Assembly: GCF_000218685.1 (NCBI RefSeq)
Contig: NW_006763291.1
Coordinates: 2,450,308-2,514,307, forward strand
DNA from: Serpula lacrymans var. lacrymans S7.9
Lineage: Eukaryota > Basidiomycota > Agaricomycetes > Boletales > Serpulaceae
Direction of reading: 5' to 3'
DNA length: 64,000 bases
Shown here: piece after piece, positions 25,350 through 37,802 of the stretch
How positions within the stretch are numbered: the stretch's first letter is position 1
Layout of the letters: each line of letters begins with the position of its first letter
Translations under genes and position numbers: made by a program
Notes under the pieces: model-generated
What the model saw: the letters and a program-made list of their open reading frames with translations, nothing else
Database searches by the model: none
What the model was told of the DNA's origin: nothing

Positions 25350-26351
25350 ATGAATCGACTGGTAGGGTCCAGCACCTCTCAAGCTCTGCGACAGGCCCAA
25401 GCGCGGAGTAGGAGTGTTTTCTATGCCTGCCGTTCATCTTTTCTTAGGCCTTACACCACCCAACCTGAACACCCAAATATCACGGGCTCAGTCCTCACTG
25501 ATAATCGACCCGCAAAAGCCCACTTCAATGGAGCAGAACCTCTTGAGGATGGCAGCGTTGGCTACCCGGACCTCATGGTTCCAAACACATTGCTGGATTC
25601 ACACGAAGCTGCTGTCTTCCCCCCTACACGACACACGCCCTTCCAAAACCGAGTCATAGTCCGCAATGACCCATCCATCTTTGAGCTGCAGCGTTTGTCT
25701 GAGGAGAGCTCGGAAAACGGAGCTGGCATGAGTAAAGGTGCAGATGAGGATGACGAGCTTTCTCCACTAGCTCACCTTCCACTCGGGCCGAGAGAACTCA
25801 GAGAACTCTACAAATTCCCTCTAATCACGCGTCGTATCACGCAGCAGACTGGAAAGGGTAAAATTCATCGGATGTATGCGCTTGTCGTGGTAGGGAATGG
25901 AGATGGACTCGTGGGATATGGAGAAGGGAAGGACGAGGAAGCCCCACGCGCTACAGACAAGGCCTTCGCGCAGGCGGTACGCAACATGGATTATGTGGAA
26001 CGTTTCGAGAAGCGGACTTTATGGACGGAGATGGATTCTAAACTAGGCGCGACACACATCATTCTACGGCCACGTCCTGTAGGATTTGGACTCCATTGCA
26101 ATCCTAATGTTCATCAGATTTTAAAGGCAGCCGGTATCAAGGATGCTAGCGCGAAGGTGTGGGGAAGCCGTAACCCTTTGAGCGTGACAAAAGCGCTGTT
26201 CCGGATGCTGCAGGCCGGAAATGCACCTTTATCCATGGGTGACGGTATCGGCGGAAAAGCTCGAAGACTGGATAAGGGTTCGGGCCTCCGTAGCAAGGAT
26301 GCTGTGGAACGAGAACGAGGAAGGAAATTGGTTGACCTTAGGACTTGGTGA
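25350..26351 (+). CDS. mitochondrial small-subunit ribosomal protein uS5m
   Basis: A single-exon gene of 333 residues. The N-terminus (MNRLVGSSTSQALRQAQARS) is a mitochondrial presequence. The S5 double-stranded RNA-binding domain follows at about residues 175-205 (KGKIHRMYALVVVGNGDGLV then GYGEGK) and the S5 C-domain (LGATHIILRPRPVGFGLHC, ILKAAGIKDASAKVWGSRNP). A basic C-terminus ends KLVDLRTW. I prefer ATG 25350 over the in-frame ATG 25314 because the presequence then begins directly. It is the only intron-free gene of its size in this window. Confidence 0.92.
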   Translation: MNRLVGSSTSQALRQAQARSRSVFYACRSSFLRPYTTQPEHPNITGSVLTDNRPAKAHFNGAEPLEDGSVGYPDLMVPNTLLDSHEAAVFPPTRHTPFQNRVIVRNDPSIFELQRLSEESSENGAGMSKGADEDDELSPLAHLPLGPRELRELYKFPLITRRITQQTGKGKIHRMYALVVVGNGDGLVGYGEGKDEEAPRATDKAFAQAVRNMDYVERFEKRTLWTEMDSKLGATHIILRPRPVGFGLHCNPNVHQILKAAGIKDASAKVWGSRNPLSVTKALFRMLQAGNAPLSMGDGIGGKARRLDKGSGLRSKDAVERERGRKLVDLRTW

Positions 26352-27478
26352 TGAAGGATATGGTATTTCCCAAGTATATTTCTAATATATTCATGCTGTC
26401 GACGCGATAGTGGTCGTTCCCCCTGCTCAGTGCGATTGGTAATGTAAAACCAGGCACTCGCTGGTCATTTATACGAAACACTACAGTTTTCTGCGGTGAA
26501 CTTGAACTTTATATTGTTTTAGGTCGCTGTATGTGCATGGGTGTGCTACGCGAGATTATTCCGGAATGTGCTTCAAAGCCAGGGTTAGCATCATGGTGAT
26601 TGTCTGACACGGCCGGCTCTGGAGAACCACTGAACAGGGTATATTGTTTTTGCATGTTCCGTACGCATATCATGTATATGGCGTCTTTGACTGACAGACC
26701 TGCGCCAGGGCTAGTTTCATCTAACTATACCTTGGCTGGTCATTCCGAACATTTGAAAATCAGTATGTCGATACCGCCCTACAACTTGGGAACCCCAACT
26801 GCCTTGGACACTTCTGATAACGCAGCCCATACAGTGGTAAAGCTAGACAATTGAGATATTCGGACTCAGCGGCTATGTGAACGCGCCTCGTTTTCTGAAT
26901 CATTCCATCAAGCAAGTCGAACTCAATCACGACACACGCACACCAATTATGCAAGTCCTCACATGAGAAAGCTGCCAGGTCTGAAATCATTACGCCGCAC
27001 TCGTGTTTTTGATTTCCGTATGTCAGCTATCACAAGTAATACCACCTTGACAGAAGAAGGCTAGCGCCCAACATACAGCAATGATCGTCACAACTCATCA
27101 ATATTCATCGATGACCCTGGGAAGCCTTTCTCATTCTTGCAGTAGAGTATTTCCTTCCCATCTGTTTCATCCTTACTTTCACCAACATTCTTACAAGTGC
27201 AAAGAAACTAATCATGAATAAGGCATATGAGAACATCTGAGCGCCAGCGTGTTTAACATGGATACAGTGGATACAGTGGATAATTGTGATACATAACGGG
27301 AGGTCGTCTGGTACACCTGGTACACATACGTATGGTGCGTGTTATATTTACCCTCGATCCTACTGGAGTATGAGAGTGACGCAAGACATAGATATCCGAG
27401 ATCTTCCTGATAGCGAGAGATGATCGTCAGACGCGTAAACGACTACCGTGAAAATCGTAAACGACAGAAATTGGAGTC
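26352..27478. other. 1.1-kb intergenic between convergent genes
   Basis: The 3' flanks of uS5m and the kinase. Short frames such as 26600-26854 show no family resemblance. A direct repeat GTGGATACA occurs near 27260-27280. Nothing else seen. Confidence 0.4.
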
Positions 27479-29717
27479 CTATGATGCTCCTGTGAGAGTG
27501 AATAACTTTCCTGGAGAAAACCAGCGACGCTTGGGACGTAGTCGTGCAGCTTGTCGACAGTTTTCGATATTTGCCGATGGAGGTGGTGTGACAGGAATCA
27601 CCGATGAGGGTGGCGATGATCTATGCGATGATGATGACGATGATGACGATTGTCGAGAATTTGGTGATGATGCACGATTGAACAAGGAATGAAGGAAGAA
27701 AGATTCTGATCGGGGACTACCTTTACGCTCCTCGTTTGACTTTAATGACGAACGTGGGCTTGCGGAGCGGGGGAACGTGAATTTGAAGAAACCAGAACTC
27801 TTACGCTGGCTTTCAATCGTTCTTTTCTGTGCAGATGCGGAAACATCATCTGCGGATGCTCGCCTCAAGGAGGTGAGTATAGCTGGTAATAAGGTGTTTG
27901 AAGGAGGTATCTGATGGCGTTCCCAGGGGTCTACATTGGACGAGCTAGAGTCTTCATCGACGTCACTAAAGAAATTTAGATCCAAACCCACCACCGAACT
28001 GTTCATGGACGCAGAAGGGTGAGATGTCGCGTAGTCGGTCTCCGAGTCATCATCCCACGTCGTGTCCATCCCTTTGCTTTCCGGAGTGGAATACACCCCT
28101 AAATCGACGGACGACGGCATAGCTTCAGAACTCAAAGGCAACGATAATCTAGATACCGATGCATCGGCAAGAAAAAATGATGAGGAATAGGGATTGTAGC
28201 TTTCCACCGCAGTGTGCATCGCCGAGGATATTGAACGAGTGGAGTTGGTCGCTGTATAGTACATCCGCCGCCCGCAGTTGGTATTGATTTTCAATGGCTT
28301 CGTTGGCGGAGGTAAGACGTTGTGTGGTAACATGACGTTCTTCGGCATTGCAGCGCTTTCAGGAGTCGTAGGAATGGAAGACATGGTGCTAGAATCAGAT
28401 GGGGAGAGGGGGGAGTAGGTGGAGGGGGGCGTAGCAGATTCATAGACTCGAAGTGGTGTCAAAACAGTCGATGTGGGAGACCGTATCGAAGACTCGAAGG
28501 CCCAAGTAGCTTCACAAGAAGCATAGTCTTCCTCCCACGGCAAATCTTCTGAATTATTGGCGAAATCCATCTCCAAATCGGAATCTTTGCTCCAAAAAGA
28601 CCTCAGCTCCTCCTGTACTTCCGGTTCCACAGTCTCGCCTTTCGTGGAAGAGTCGCTATCGCTTTCAATCTCAACGTCTAGCTCCCAAGGGCAACGAGCC
28701 ATGCTTCCCTCGAAGATAACGCCTTCTGCGTAGAATTGGTCCACAGCGAGAATCGCTTTCCTCACTTCTGCCAGCGTAGAGCGCTGCCGCCAGTCTACCT
28801 CAAGCATCCTTGTAAGTATATCGTTCACTTCCAAAGAAATAGGAAGAACGGTCGGAAGGAAGTTCAAAGGGTCTTGAAGGTAAGCCTGAAAGGTGGGGTC
28901 CGAGGCTGATGCAGATTTCCACGGATTACGCCCGGTGGCAAGATTCAAAAGGATGATAGCGAGAGACCAAATGTCGTTGAATAGGGGTGAGTAAGATCCA
29001 GTTGGTGCAAACGATCCCCCTTGACACTCTGAACCGAATATTAGCTTATGCGAGGACTGCATTGCATTATGGAACCATACCTGGGCTCATGTGATAGACA
29101 CTACCTGTTCGGAATTCCTCGCTAAACCTGTCCGTTGTCGCGAGGCCGAAATCAGTGATGGCAATGCGGAGGCCACCTTCAAAGCACAAGACATTTTCTG
29201 GCTTCAAGTCACGGTGATAAATTCCGAGTGAGTGGCAGTACTCGACAGCGTCGAGTAGCTGTAGGAATATGTGCTTGATGAGCCTGTCATTGCCAAGATA
29301 CCGACAATTGTGAAGGATTTGGGAGAATAAGTCACCGTCACTGGCAAAGTCCATGATGATATAGGTATAGTGGAACTCCTCGACTACCCTGTGAAGAGTG
29401 ACGATGTTGGGATGAGCGGATGCAAGGCGGTGTAGGGTTATTTCCCGCAGGTGGAGCTGACGTTGCCTCGAGCCATGTTCCATTTGGGAGTTGATCAGGC
29501 ATTTGACGGCGTAAGATTTCAGAAGGGGATGCCTCGTGTCAACCGCTCGGTATACAACACCATATCCACCGACACCAAGAACTTCCACGAGTTCGAGGGA
29601 TTCATTGTCAATGAGGGTGCCCAGCGCAGGGGGGGATGGGGTCGAAGGGACGACAGAAGACACCGCAGGAGAGGAAGGCATCTTTGTACTGTAGAGGGAG
29701 CTTCGAGAGCAAGTCAA
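27479..29717 (-). CDS. Ser/Thr protein kinase, Ran1/VHS1/SKS1-like
   Basis: The kinase domain spans about residues 38-330. It has the glycine loop GVGGYGVVYRA, lysine in YAVKCL, catalytic YHRDLKPENV, DFG in AITDFGLATTDRFS, an activation-segment end HMSPECQGGSF (SPE in place of APE), and DIWSLAIILLNLATGRNPW. The SPECxGG activation segment and the FGLATT sequence are typical of the fungal Ran1/Pat1, Vhs1, Sks1 and Ksp1 kinases, which act in nutrient and meiotic control. The C-terminal 400 residues are Ser-rich, with acidic islands and a basic end. One intron (around 29040-29090) splits the activation segment. A second ATG 12 codons downstream could also be the start. Confidence 0.87.
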
Positions 29718-31624
29718 GTCCCCAACGACGAAAAGTTAGCACCTATGAATAGGAAGTAAGAGCGAAGGAGCTTTTAGGGGATGCTCTATTAAATAAGAAA
29801 GAGGTCCTGTTTGTGCGTGTCAAGCACGAGGCTACCGGCCTTGATTCTGACGGTGATGATGATGGTGAAGGACCTGGCGAAAACGTTCCTGCAGTAAGGT
29901 GGGTCGCAACACTGCAAGGACCTGCCATCTTTATCTACTCTAAACACGAGCATGACATTGTATGTGATTCAAATTTGGTAGAATTATCCATTTCAATTTC
30001 TCAATTTCTCAGTGTCTCGGCTATTGCCCCTAAAAGGCTAAAATGCGAGCGATACGGAATACGGGTGACGAAGCTGTAACCGCAGCCCGCATTCAATCGT
30101 GGAGTTTGAAAAGGAAATAGAGGCCTAAATTCTGTCATTCCGACATTCTAGGTTCTCTTCCAAGCATAATTTTGGCACCATGCTCCAATTACCCTTGTGG
30201 AAATCTGGTCGATCGCGATCAGTGGGGCTTCCCGATCATCCCATTGCGATAGCATCCCTATTAGACAGTCATTATCAATCCTTCGATAAAGAGATTTTCT
30301 GATGACGTTGACTGTGGTCATTGAAGTGGATCGAGTACAATATATCAGGATGTCATGATGATGATCCTGCGTTGACAAGGTGAAAGAACAGAAAATCCAC
30401 CAAACTCGACAGTAAGACACGCACCTGACCCAGAGGAGGGAAAGTCGACACTTGAGACATTGGTCCAGGTTAGCCCAGCCTAAGTTACGAACTTCAACTG
30501 ACAGGACGGCTCGGCGGTGTCAATCAATGAGCGACCTAGGCTCTATAACATACTGAACGTGCCTTAGCAATTGGTTATTGCACTAAATGCAAAGTTTCCA
30601 CGGAACCTTCCGGGCGATGATATCAACATTGGTCACCTAGTCATTGGAAATACGACCAGTGACGATATCAAAAACGCATACGATCGAGAGGTAGTAAATC
30701 GCGGGCTTGTGCGTAAAATAGCCTTGTAGGAGGGTAACGAGGGAGACGAGCTGATATAGAACTTCACCTAAGTGAGACTCTGGAGATTCCAGGAGTGACA
30801 GTTGAAACTGATCCAACTCAATATCAGTCGGATTTTCAGGTGGAGAAGGTAACAAAAAAAGCATGATTAATGCCGACTAGCGCAGACAGTTAGATATGTC
30901 ACACTGTGAAGGTCCTCGGGACGAAAGAAAAGAATTGGAGCCACCCCGACCGCGATAAATAATTAACCTGCCCGTCAGGACTCCTAGATGGAGTTACAGT
31001 GGTATGAAACTTTTAGGCGATGCTCGCAGCCTATCACATGTCTCTGGTGAATACGAATCAAGCTGGGAAACAAAAGTACACATACTATGCCTTGAAATTC
31101 ACCAGAAAATAAGAATGAGTCTTCAGTACTGTTGAGTGATCAGGATGATATCAACAGTGTAGTGATACGATAAATCCCGGATGATAAAAGTAAAATAAAG
31201 TCTAGTACACATACGTTTCACAGGACAGTAAGGACGAGCTTGTCACGGTCTCGGACCTAGGGGTGAACTCAGCATCGTAACAGCCCTCTTTGTCTCAATT
31301 GGAGAAGCGAACACGTGCCCACAGCATGTATGATGGGCTAATTAGTGCAAGTCACCTGATCAAAACGCGCCCCTCACGTCCAAACAAGGTTCTTGGCCAC
31401 GTCGCATATCGGAGCAGCGGAGCCCCAATAAGCATGTGCCGTTTTAAAGCCATAGCGACCTTGTCCGCAACCTATTCATCTTGTCAGACGTATTCCATCG
31501 CCGGGTCCTCCAGCGATCACACAGATTTCGCGATATCTCTGTAGCATTGGGCTCGACGTCTTGTTCCTTTTCATCCTATCCATTTTTGTTTCTTGAATAG
31601 TGTTGACTGCTCGATTCTAGTCCA
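29718..31624. other. 1.9-kb divergent intergenic region
   Basis: Separates the kinase and KEN-box gene starts. A plus-strand frame from about 29759 to 30079 reads with an acidic GDDDGEGPGEN stretch but matches no family, and a minus-strand frame at 30637-30864 is equally unsupported. A CACGTG hexamer lies at 31312-31317, about 310 bases before the KEN-box gene. Confidence 0.4.
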
Positions 31625-32471
31625 ATGTCCGTCCGCTCTTTTACCGTTTTCCAGGACACACCTACCGAGATAGAGGTCACGAAAAATGAATCTCCATGCG
31701 ACAACGATAATAACTCACCAGCCATTTCCGCGGCGGCGGCAGCAGCCTCTGTACTTTCTACGTTAGCAGCAATTGAGAAAGAAAATCTGCATCCAGTCAC
31801 TGGGGAGCGCGCAGGGCCAGGCCCGACTTGCAAAAAGCGTAAAACGGGAGTCCTTGTAGCGAAAGTCGATGTCTTTTCGTCAACGTCGAAAAAGCAGAAG
31901 GAAGCGAAACCTGAGACGAAAAAGCGGAAATCGTCGATTAGTTCTTCGAAGGGAAAGAGTGGCGGGAAGAAGGATGGTACTGGCAAACCCATGTCTCGCT
32001 CTACGCGACGGGTGTCGCCTCTGCCTAAGGTTGAAGAAGAGATAGAGGCGCAGAAAGAACAGGAACGCATCTCTCAAGCCAACGTCGAGTCTAAATGTTA
32101 CGAGCTGACCGTCTTGCCACTAGCAGACGTGTCGCAGGCATATGAAACCAGTCCGCTGCTAGAGCCCAAGCAACAGAAAAGCGTAATAGAAAAGGTCAGA
32201 TTATACGTGATGCGAGTATTCTAAGGATTTAACGTTGACATCTAAACAGGAGAGTTCTGTCGAACCTGAATTCGATGATTGCTTCTCTTCTCCACATCTG
32301 CAAACGTCGCTCCCTTCCGATCGTCGTACGACGGTCGCATGTGGCTTGAACAGCTCGTCTTTCTCTACTCCGGAGCGTAAACGCATTTATGCGGCCTTCA
32401 CCTTCTCGTCCCCATCACCCGCTTCAGAACGATTCAACAAAACTCATTCGCCTGTCAAATGTGCTGCATAA
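31625..32471 (+). CDS. basic nuclear-type protein with KEN box, function unknown
   Basis: Two exons (31625-32194, 32250-32471) encode 263 residues. It opens MSVRSFTVFQDTPTEIEV and has an alanine run, then AAIEKENLHPVTGERAGPG with a KEN box at about residue 58. A long Lys/Arg-rich region follows (TKKRKSSISSSKGKSGGKK) that would serve as a nuclear signal. The second exon has two SP/TP sites within FSTPERKRIYAAFTFSSP. KEN boxes are recognition signals for the APC/C ubiquitin ligase, so turnover in the cell cycle is possible. I cannot place the protein in a named family. Composition suggests a nuclear, mostly disordered protein. Confidence 0.75.
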
Positions 32472-33193
32472 TCACAGAATGATATAGACATACCTCGTGT
32501 CACCTGATTACCTCCACCGTTCGCATGCTGGCAACCCCAACACATCCTGCGCATTCCTTTCATGCATTGTCGCCACCTCATCTACATTCAGCTGGTCCCC
32601 TGCATATCACCTTTTCTTGTTTATAGTATAAATATCTATTCCGTCTCTCATCTTACCCTGCGCTTGCATATGGTTCCATATTCTCGCTTGTCATGACTTG
32701 GGTTTACTCGCTTTGATCTGTTTGTCGTTTTGTGATCTTAGCACTCGACTGCGTACTGTTGGACTTTCCAAGCATATGTGTATCACTACTCACCACGCAT
32801 TAATCCAAATACTGCCGTTTATATATTCTCCACGGGTTCGAGTATGATTCATGACGGCTTGGACGGACGAGCGTCGGGTCACCGTCTGTCCTGATGCATG
32901 ATGGGCGCACGACCGAGGCTATCGTTGGCAGTTATCACTGAGGTCTCAGAGGCGCGCGAGTCCATGTGCCTTTATCTCGCGTCGCTTTCTTTAGTCCTTT
33001 ATCGGTGACGTAGCCGAGATATTCATATGATAGCTTTATTCGCAACTGTCACCACTACTGGAAGATAAGAGTTTTTGTACAGGTGATATACAATGGTTTG
33101 ATGCAAGAACTCCCTCTCCGAGTCGCCCTTCCCCTCGAGCGTTTTCGCTATCTATTTCACCTCAGGTACTAGGCTCAGTAGAAGACTGTAGCC
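32472..33193. other. intergenic: 3' flank and permease promoter
   Basis: 722 bases without coding signal. Pyrimidine-rich towards 33130-33170, just before the permease start. Confidence 0.4.
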
Positions 33194-35632
33194 ATGTCAA
33201 TGGAGCTAGCCAAGAGGATTGTTCGACACCTGGAGGTTCCCCGTGATGCAAACACAAGTTACACTCAACAGCTTATCTTGGTAAGGTTTAGCACTTATCC
33301 GCTTTTTTGTGAAGTTCCACTCATGCTATTTAGAACGATGATTTGTTACCCGTACCTCCTGCCAAAAGGACATGGCGCGGGTACAACTATGTTGCATTGT
33401 ATGCTATAAACTATTATTTCAGGCACAGGCTTAAATGGCTCATGGTTTTTAATATCCAGCTGGATAGCGGACATGTACAACATCAATACGTGAGACGCAA
33501 TCATTCATTTTACAAAGCTTGATTTAGAACTTACGATATATTTTACTCTCAGGTGGATGATTGTATCCTCAATGATCCAACTGGGTTTATCTTGGTGGCA
33601 AGCTTGGATTTGCGTGTGGATTGGATATATTTTCGTAACCCCCTTCCTCGTATTGAACGCTCGACCGGGTGCCGTTTTTCATCTGACGTTTCCTGTGGTG
33701 AATCGCACGAGCTTCGGAATATTTGGAAGCATGTGGTGCGTCTTCAATAGAGGAGTGATGGCATGGTATCTGTTTTTCCCCTTCTTTTCTGGTTCATATC
33801 ACTCATCTAAAGTTTGATAGCATTTGGTATGGTGTGCAATCAAGCATAGGTGGTACTTGTGTCCTGGTTATGCTACGCGCCATGTGGCCTAGCGTAAACA
33901 ATATACGTGTGTCCTTTTCTGTTCTTCAATGCTGCTCGTATTCTCAAGCAAGGCGTGATTTAGCGAATTCGATGCCCATCTCGTCCGGAACAAACACAAG
34001 AGACTTCATGTGCTTTTTCCTATTTTGGCTTATATCGCTCCCTGCGATATGGTTTCCCCTCCACCAAATGTATTTTTCCATACTTCTATATCGAAACAGT
34101 CTCTTTGTTAACATTTATGCTGATTTAGTCGTCATTTCTTCACAGTGAAGATGATTGTAACTCCCATAGCTGCTATTGCCTTCTTGGTATGGTGCATCGT
34201 TAAAGCAAAAGGCGTTGGTCCCATTATCAATCAACCCTCTACATTGCATGGGTCCAACCTGGGGTGGGCGATGATTGTTAGTCTCATGTCCTGTATCAGC
34301 AATTCAGCGACCTTAGTAACGTGAGTGGTGATAAATTTCATTGGCTCTGACCTATCCCTAAGAAACATTGTCCAGAAATGCCCCTGATTTTGCTTCTCGT
34401 GCAAAAACCCCCAATGCTGCGCTGTATTCTCAGATTTATGCCCTGCCTCTTTCAAGCACCATTGTCTGTCTTGTTGGGATATTAGTCAGTTCGTCATCTC
34501 AGGCACTGTTTGGGGAAGCCATTTGGTCCCCTATCGACCTGCTCGGTAAATTTTTGGATAATAACCCATCACATGCAACTAGATTTGGTGTATGAGTCAT
34601 TTCATCGAGTCCCTAACCAGTTTTTTCGACTGATTCACGTTTAGGTCTGGTTCATCTCAGCATCCTTCATAATCGCTCAAGTAAGTAGCCCGTTTACGAG
34701 AAACTCTAGCTAGGCTGACGTGCTTTGTAGATAGGGTAACATTTATTTTACTTATTCCACGTTTTGGTTTTAACCGGTATTGACAGTACCAACATTTCGG
34801 CCAATTCAATCAGTGCAGGTTGTGACTTGACTGCGTTGTTCCCTCGTTTTATCGTTCGTCTTCTTGTCAAGCCTATCCATTGGAATGCGACTAAACCTGT
34901 ACATCTGCAGAACATCCGTCGAGGTGGATTCATCGCAGCTATTGTCGGCTTATGCATGTGCCCTTGGAATCTCCTGAAGAGCAGTAGCACTTTCACATCA
35001 TATCTGTCAGCATATTCCGTATTTCTAAGCTCAATAGCTGGTGTCATGGTAATGAGTAAATTGGCGATTATATGGCCTAGGCATTAATTATTTTTGTTCC
35101 GTACAGGTAATGGAATACTATGTTATCCGAAAAGGTCACTACAATGTTTCAGATCTATATGAAACCCAGAGAGGCAGCTGGTATTGGTACACATATGGTA
35201 TCAATTTCCGGTGTGGTTTCTTCTACATGTCACGAGGACTGCATTTAATTAAACACCAAATCACAGGGCATACGCTGCCTACATATCAGGCATACTCATC
35301 AACGTAGTCGGTTTCGCGGGTGCAAGTGGGTTTCTGGAATATCACTTTTCTGACCTGATTCACACTGACGGGCCAATTTTTATCAAATGTTTCTAGCCGG
35401 CCAAAATGTACCTCTACCCGCAGTTCGCATCTATGAGTTATCATTCTTCACTGGCTTTGGGACATCTGCCCTCATTTATTATGTCCTGAACCGCATATTC
35501 CCGGTCATCGGTGCAGCTGACAAGTTTGAGGAGATCGACGTATCCAATTACGACGACGACACGAGCTCGACGAGGCAAGATTCCGCGGCGGATGACACGA
35601 AGGAAGAGATATCGTTACCCGACAAGGCATGA
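33194..35632 (+). CDS. NCS1 family permease (uracil/allantoin/nucleoside type)
   Basis: A nucleobase:cation symporter-1 protein of the fungal FUR branch. After a polar N-terminus with [14 protein letters not shown] the transmembrane core begins with [20 protein letters not shown] and [17 protein letters not shown]. Motifs typical of Fur4/Dal4/Fui1 are [85 protein letters not shown] and [20 protein letters not shown]. The acidic, Lys/Asp-rich C-tail ends LPDKA. About ten introns. Substrate (uracil, uridine, allantoin, thiamine or a related ring) cannot be decided here. Expected at the plasma membrane. Confidence 0.88.
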
Positions 35633-35961
35633 ACAAAAAAGACTTGTTGAAGAGTCACGTATATCATGTATATTTAATTGAAGTTTCGTGTTTACATCTC
35701 AAAATGCGCTATTTTTTACTATGTACACTCGACCAAGTCTAAGCGGTATGAACAATACTTTAACAGCCGATTTGCATAAGGTATATGCACAGAAATTCCT
35801 GAAATAGGTCATTGTGGTGGTGTTCAACGTTCAGCTATGATGTCATTACCAGCCTCAAAAGCCTATATCATGCCCCTGTTCAGCCACGGTCTACATAAAG
35901 TTCCCTTCACATACTCTGTGAAACTCAACATTATCTGCATACAAAAACAGCATATCATACA
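35633..35961. other. intergenic: permease 3' flank and small-gene promoter
   Basis: 329 bases without coding signal. Confidence 0.4.
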
Positions 35962-36299
35962 ATGTCAGGTGTAGGAAGTGGAACTCAATCGCCTCCTCTC
36001 GAAGCCACTGGAGAAGAAGTGCCAATGGGCGTGTCATCTATCGATCAGGAGGAACCGGTACAGCACGTCAAGGATGCTGATCAGAGAAAAGGTATGTTTT
36101 ATAGGATCAAGTTTTGTAGTAGTTGCGTACAATAACTGACAATGCTTTTCAGATTACTTCGACAACTCTGTAAGTGATAACTGCAAGGATTGTGTAGCCT
36201 TAGGCATCAGCCCCTAACAAGTGTATCCAGGACAAATCGGGACAACAAACCGCCTCAGAGAAAGAGAAAAAGAGTCGAGAAAGAAAGGAGAAGAAATAA
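35962..36299 (+). CDS. small three-exon gene, 71 residues, unknown
   Basis: Exons 35962-36091, 36153-36169 and 36231-36299 join in phase to 216 bases. The protein begins MSGVGSGTQSPPLEATGEEV, passes through VQHVKDADQRKDYFDNSDKS (the 17-base middle exon encodes YFDNS) and ends with a charged run KEKKSRERKEKK before TAA 36297-36299. The whole product is hydrophilic and probably disordered, with a basic C-terminus. All splice sites are GT..AG and both phases fit, which is hard to get by chance. I do not recognise a family. Confidence 0.6.
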
Positions 36300-36443
36300 G
36301 CTATAGGGATTGCTAATGTCGATGCAAAACAAACGAGTTAAAGATATAATGTAGAAATCACACCTGGTACAATTCGAACACTTTCAGCGACTATTCATAC
36401 ATTGTCTTTATCATACTCGGAACTCCTCTCCGCACAGGCCAAC

Positions 36444-37802
36444 TTAAGATGACTTTGACAGGTGCTGCGTCCACCACTCCTCGAATAACGAGCAGTCTAA
36501 ACCTCCAGGGACATCGAGATCTTCGGTTTCTCTGGTGTACAAATGGCAATCTCTTGGTCGAGTAGTTGCTCCAGCACCCGTAGGTGGATCAGCGTCAGCG
36601 ATTATGTGTTTGTGCGAGAGACCCAAGATCTTCGAGAAAATGAGACAGATTTCGTATTTGGTGAAGGGTTCGTCAGCGGAGTAGTGTAAAATAGGAGGGA
36701 TAGGCTGTTTGAATCCTGTAAATGTCATTGAATAAGTCAGCATATATGATACTGAGCGCGGCATCGTCGATATCTGACCCGATAATCTGACTAAGAAGGA
36801 AGCTATGTCCACAACATTGGTGGGATAGCGCGTTGCATAGTGATCCATCTGGTATTGCTTTCCGGACTGGTCTTGCACGACGTCCAGAAGGACGTTGATA
36901 GCGGAGTCAGAGTTCTTTGGTGCTGGCCCGTATCTACAACAAATTACGGTGAGTCAAACCATGCGAGACATAAGTGGAGAAAAAAAAAAGGCGAACAGAA
37001 CAGGCACTCTCAGTACAACGGCCTGGGCACCATCTACACCTAAGATAGCGACCTCGCCACCCAATTTGCTTTCTCCATACAGCTGCAACGGATTTGTCTT
37101 GGAAGAGGGAGTGTAGGGAGGAGACGTCCCATCGAAGACGTAATCTAAACGTAAATAAATTGATTAGATATGCCGCGCCGCCACATGATATTATACAACT
37201 GAGAGGCTGGAACGTACCAGTGGATATGTAAATCAGGGTGAAATGTAACTCTTTCGAAAGTTCCGCCAGATGTGCCGGCACTGAAGCATTGAGCTACGTA
37301 GCTTGGATCAATAACAGGTGGTGCAATAATTGATATTGCAATGACGAACCTTACGAGCACCGTCTGGGTCCTATCGCGATTCCAGCCATCAGTGCCTGAG
37401 CCCTCACAAAAAATAATCGGACCAACCTTCTCAGCCACGTCAGGCCTCCTCTCTGCTGCACAGTGGATGACCCCTTTACACGTACAAGGGGAAGATTAGC
37501 CGGTGTTTTCGAAAGTCTTGGACTGAACCACGGCGTTGAAAAGTTTGAAACGCACAATCAGGACTGAAATTGGTGAATGTCTGCCTAGTCTCCCCCTCAT
37601 CTAATAGATCGAGTTTTTTCAATGTTCCTGTGGGCCGTGAATAGGCCAGACCAAGGACTTGATGATTTCTTTGTTGAAATGCATTATAGACGGCCGACCC
37701 AAGAACACCAGATGCCCCTTATTTTCAGAGCTGAGTTCAGCAAAAAGGCAAATATTCGATGCTTGACTACTGGCGCTGAGTACCTGTTACAACGACTCGC
37801 AT
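36444..37802 (-). CDS. NAD(P)-binding reductase, MAT2B/RmlD-like
   Basis: An extended short-chain dehydrogenase of the RmlD_sub_bind type. The nucleotide motif is split by an intron after MRVVVTG and resumes ASGVLGSAVYNAF (TGxxGxxG). Then come VIHCAAERRPDVAEK, FTLIYISTDYVFDG, the active-site YxxxK within LYGESKLGGE, VLRVPVLYGPAPKNSDSA, and TNVVDIASFLVRLSG. It ends SLFEEWWTQHLSKSS. Homologues are dTDP-4-dehydrorhamnose reductase and the beta subunit of methionine adenosyltransferase; the fungal form is usually called MAT2B-like. The exact substrate is unknown. The N-terminal exon begins at 37802 and about six introns are needed. Confidence 0.85.

Noticed and set aside
27420..27692. Asp-rich plus-strand frame
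   Set aside because: It is the antisense of serine codon runs in the kinase C-terminal region.
36444..37600. Reductase gene as a 5'-truncated pseudogene
   Set aside because: The missing Rossmann start was found at 37802 and upstream exons, joined in phase.
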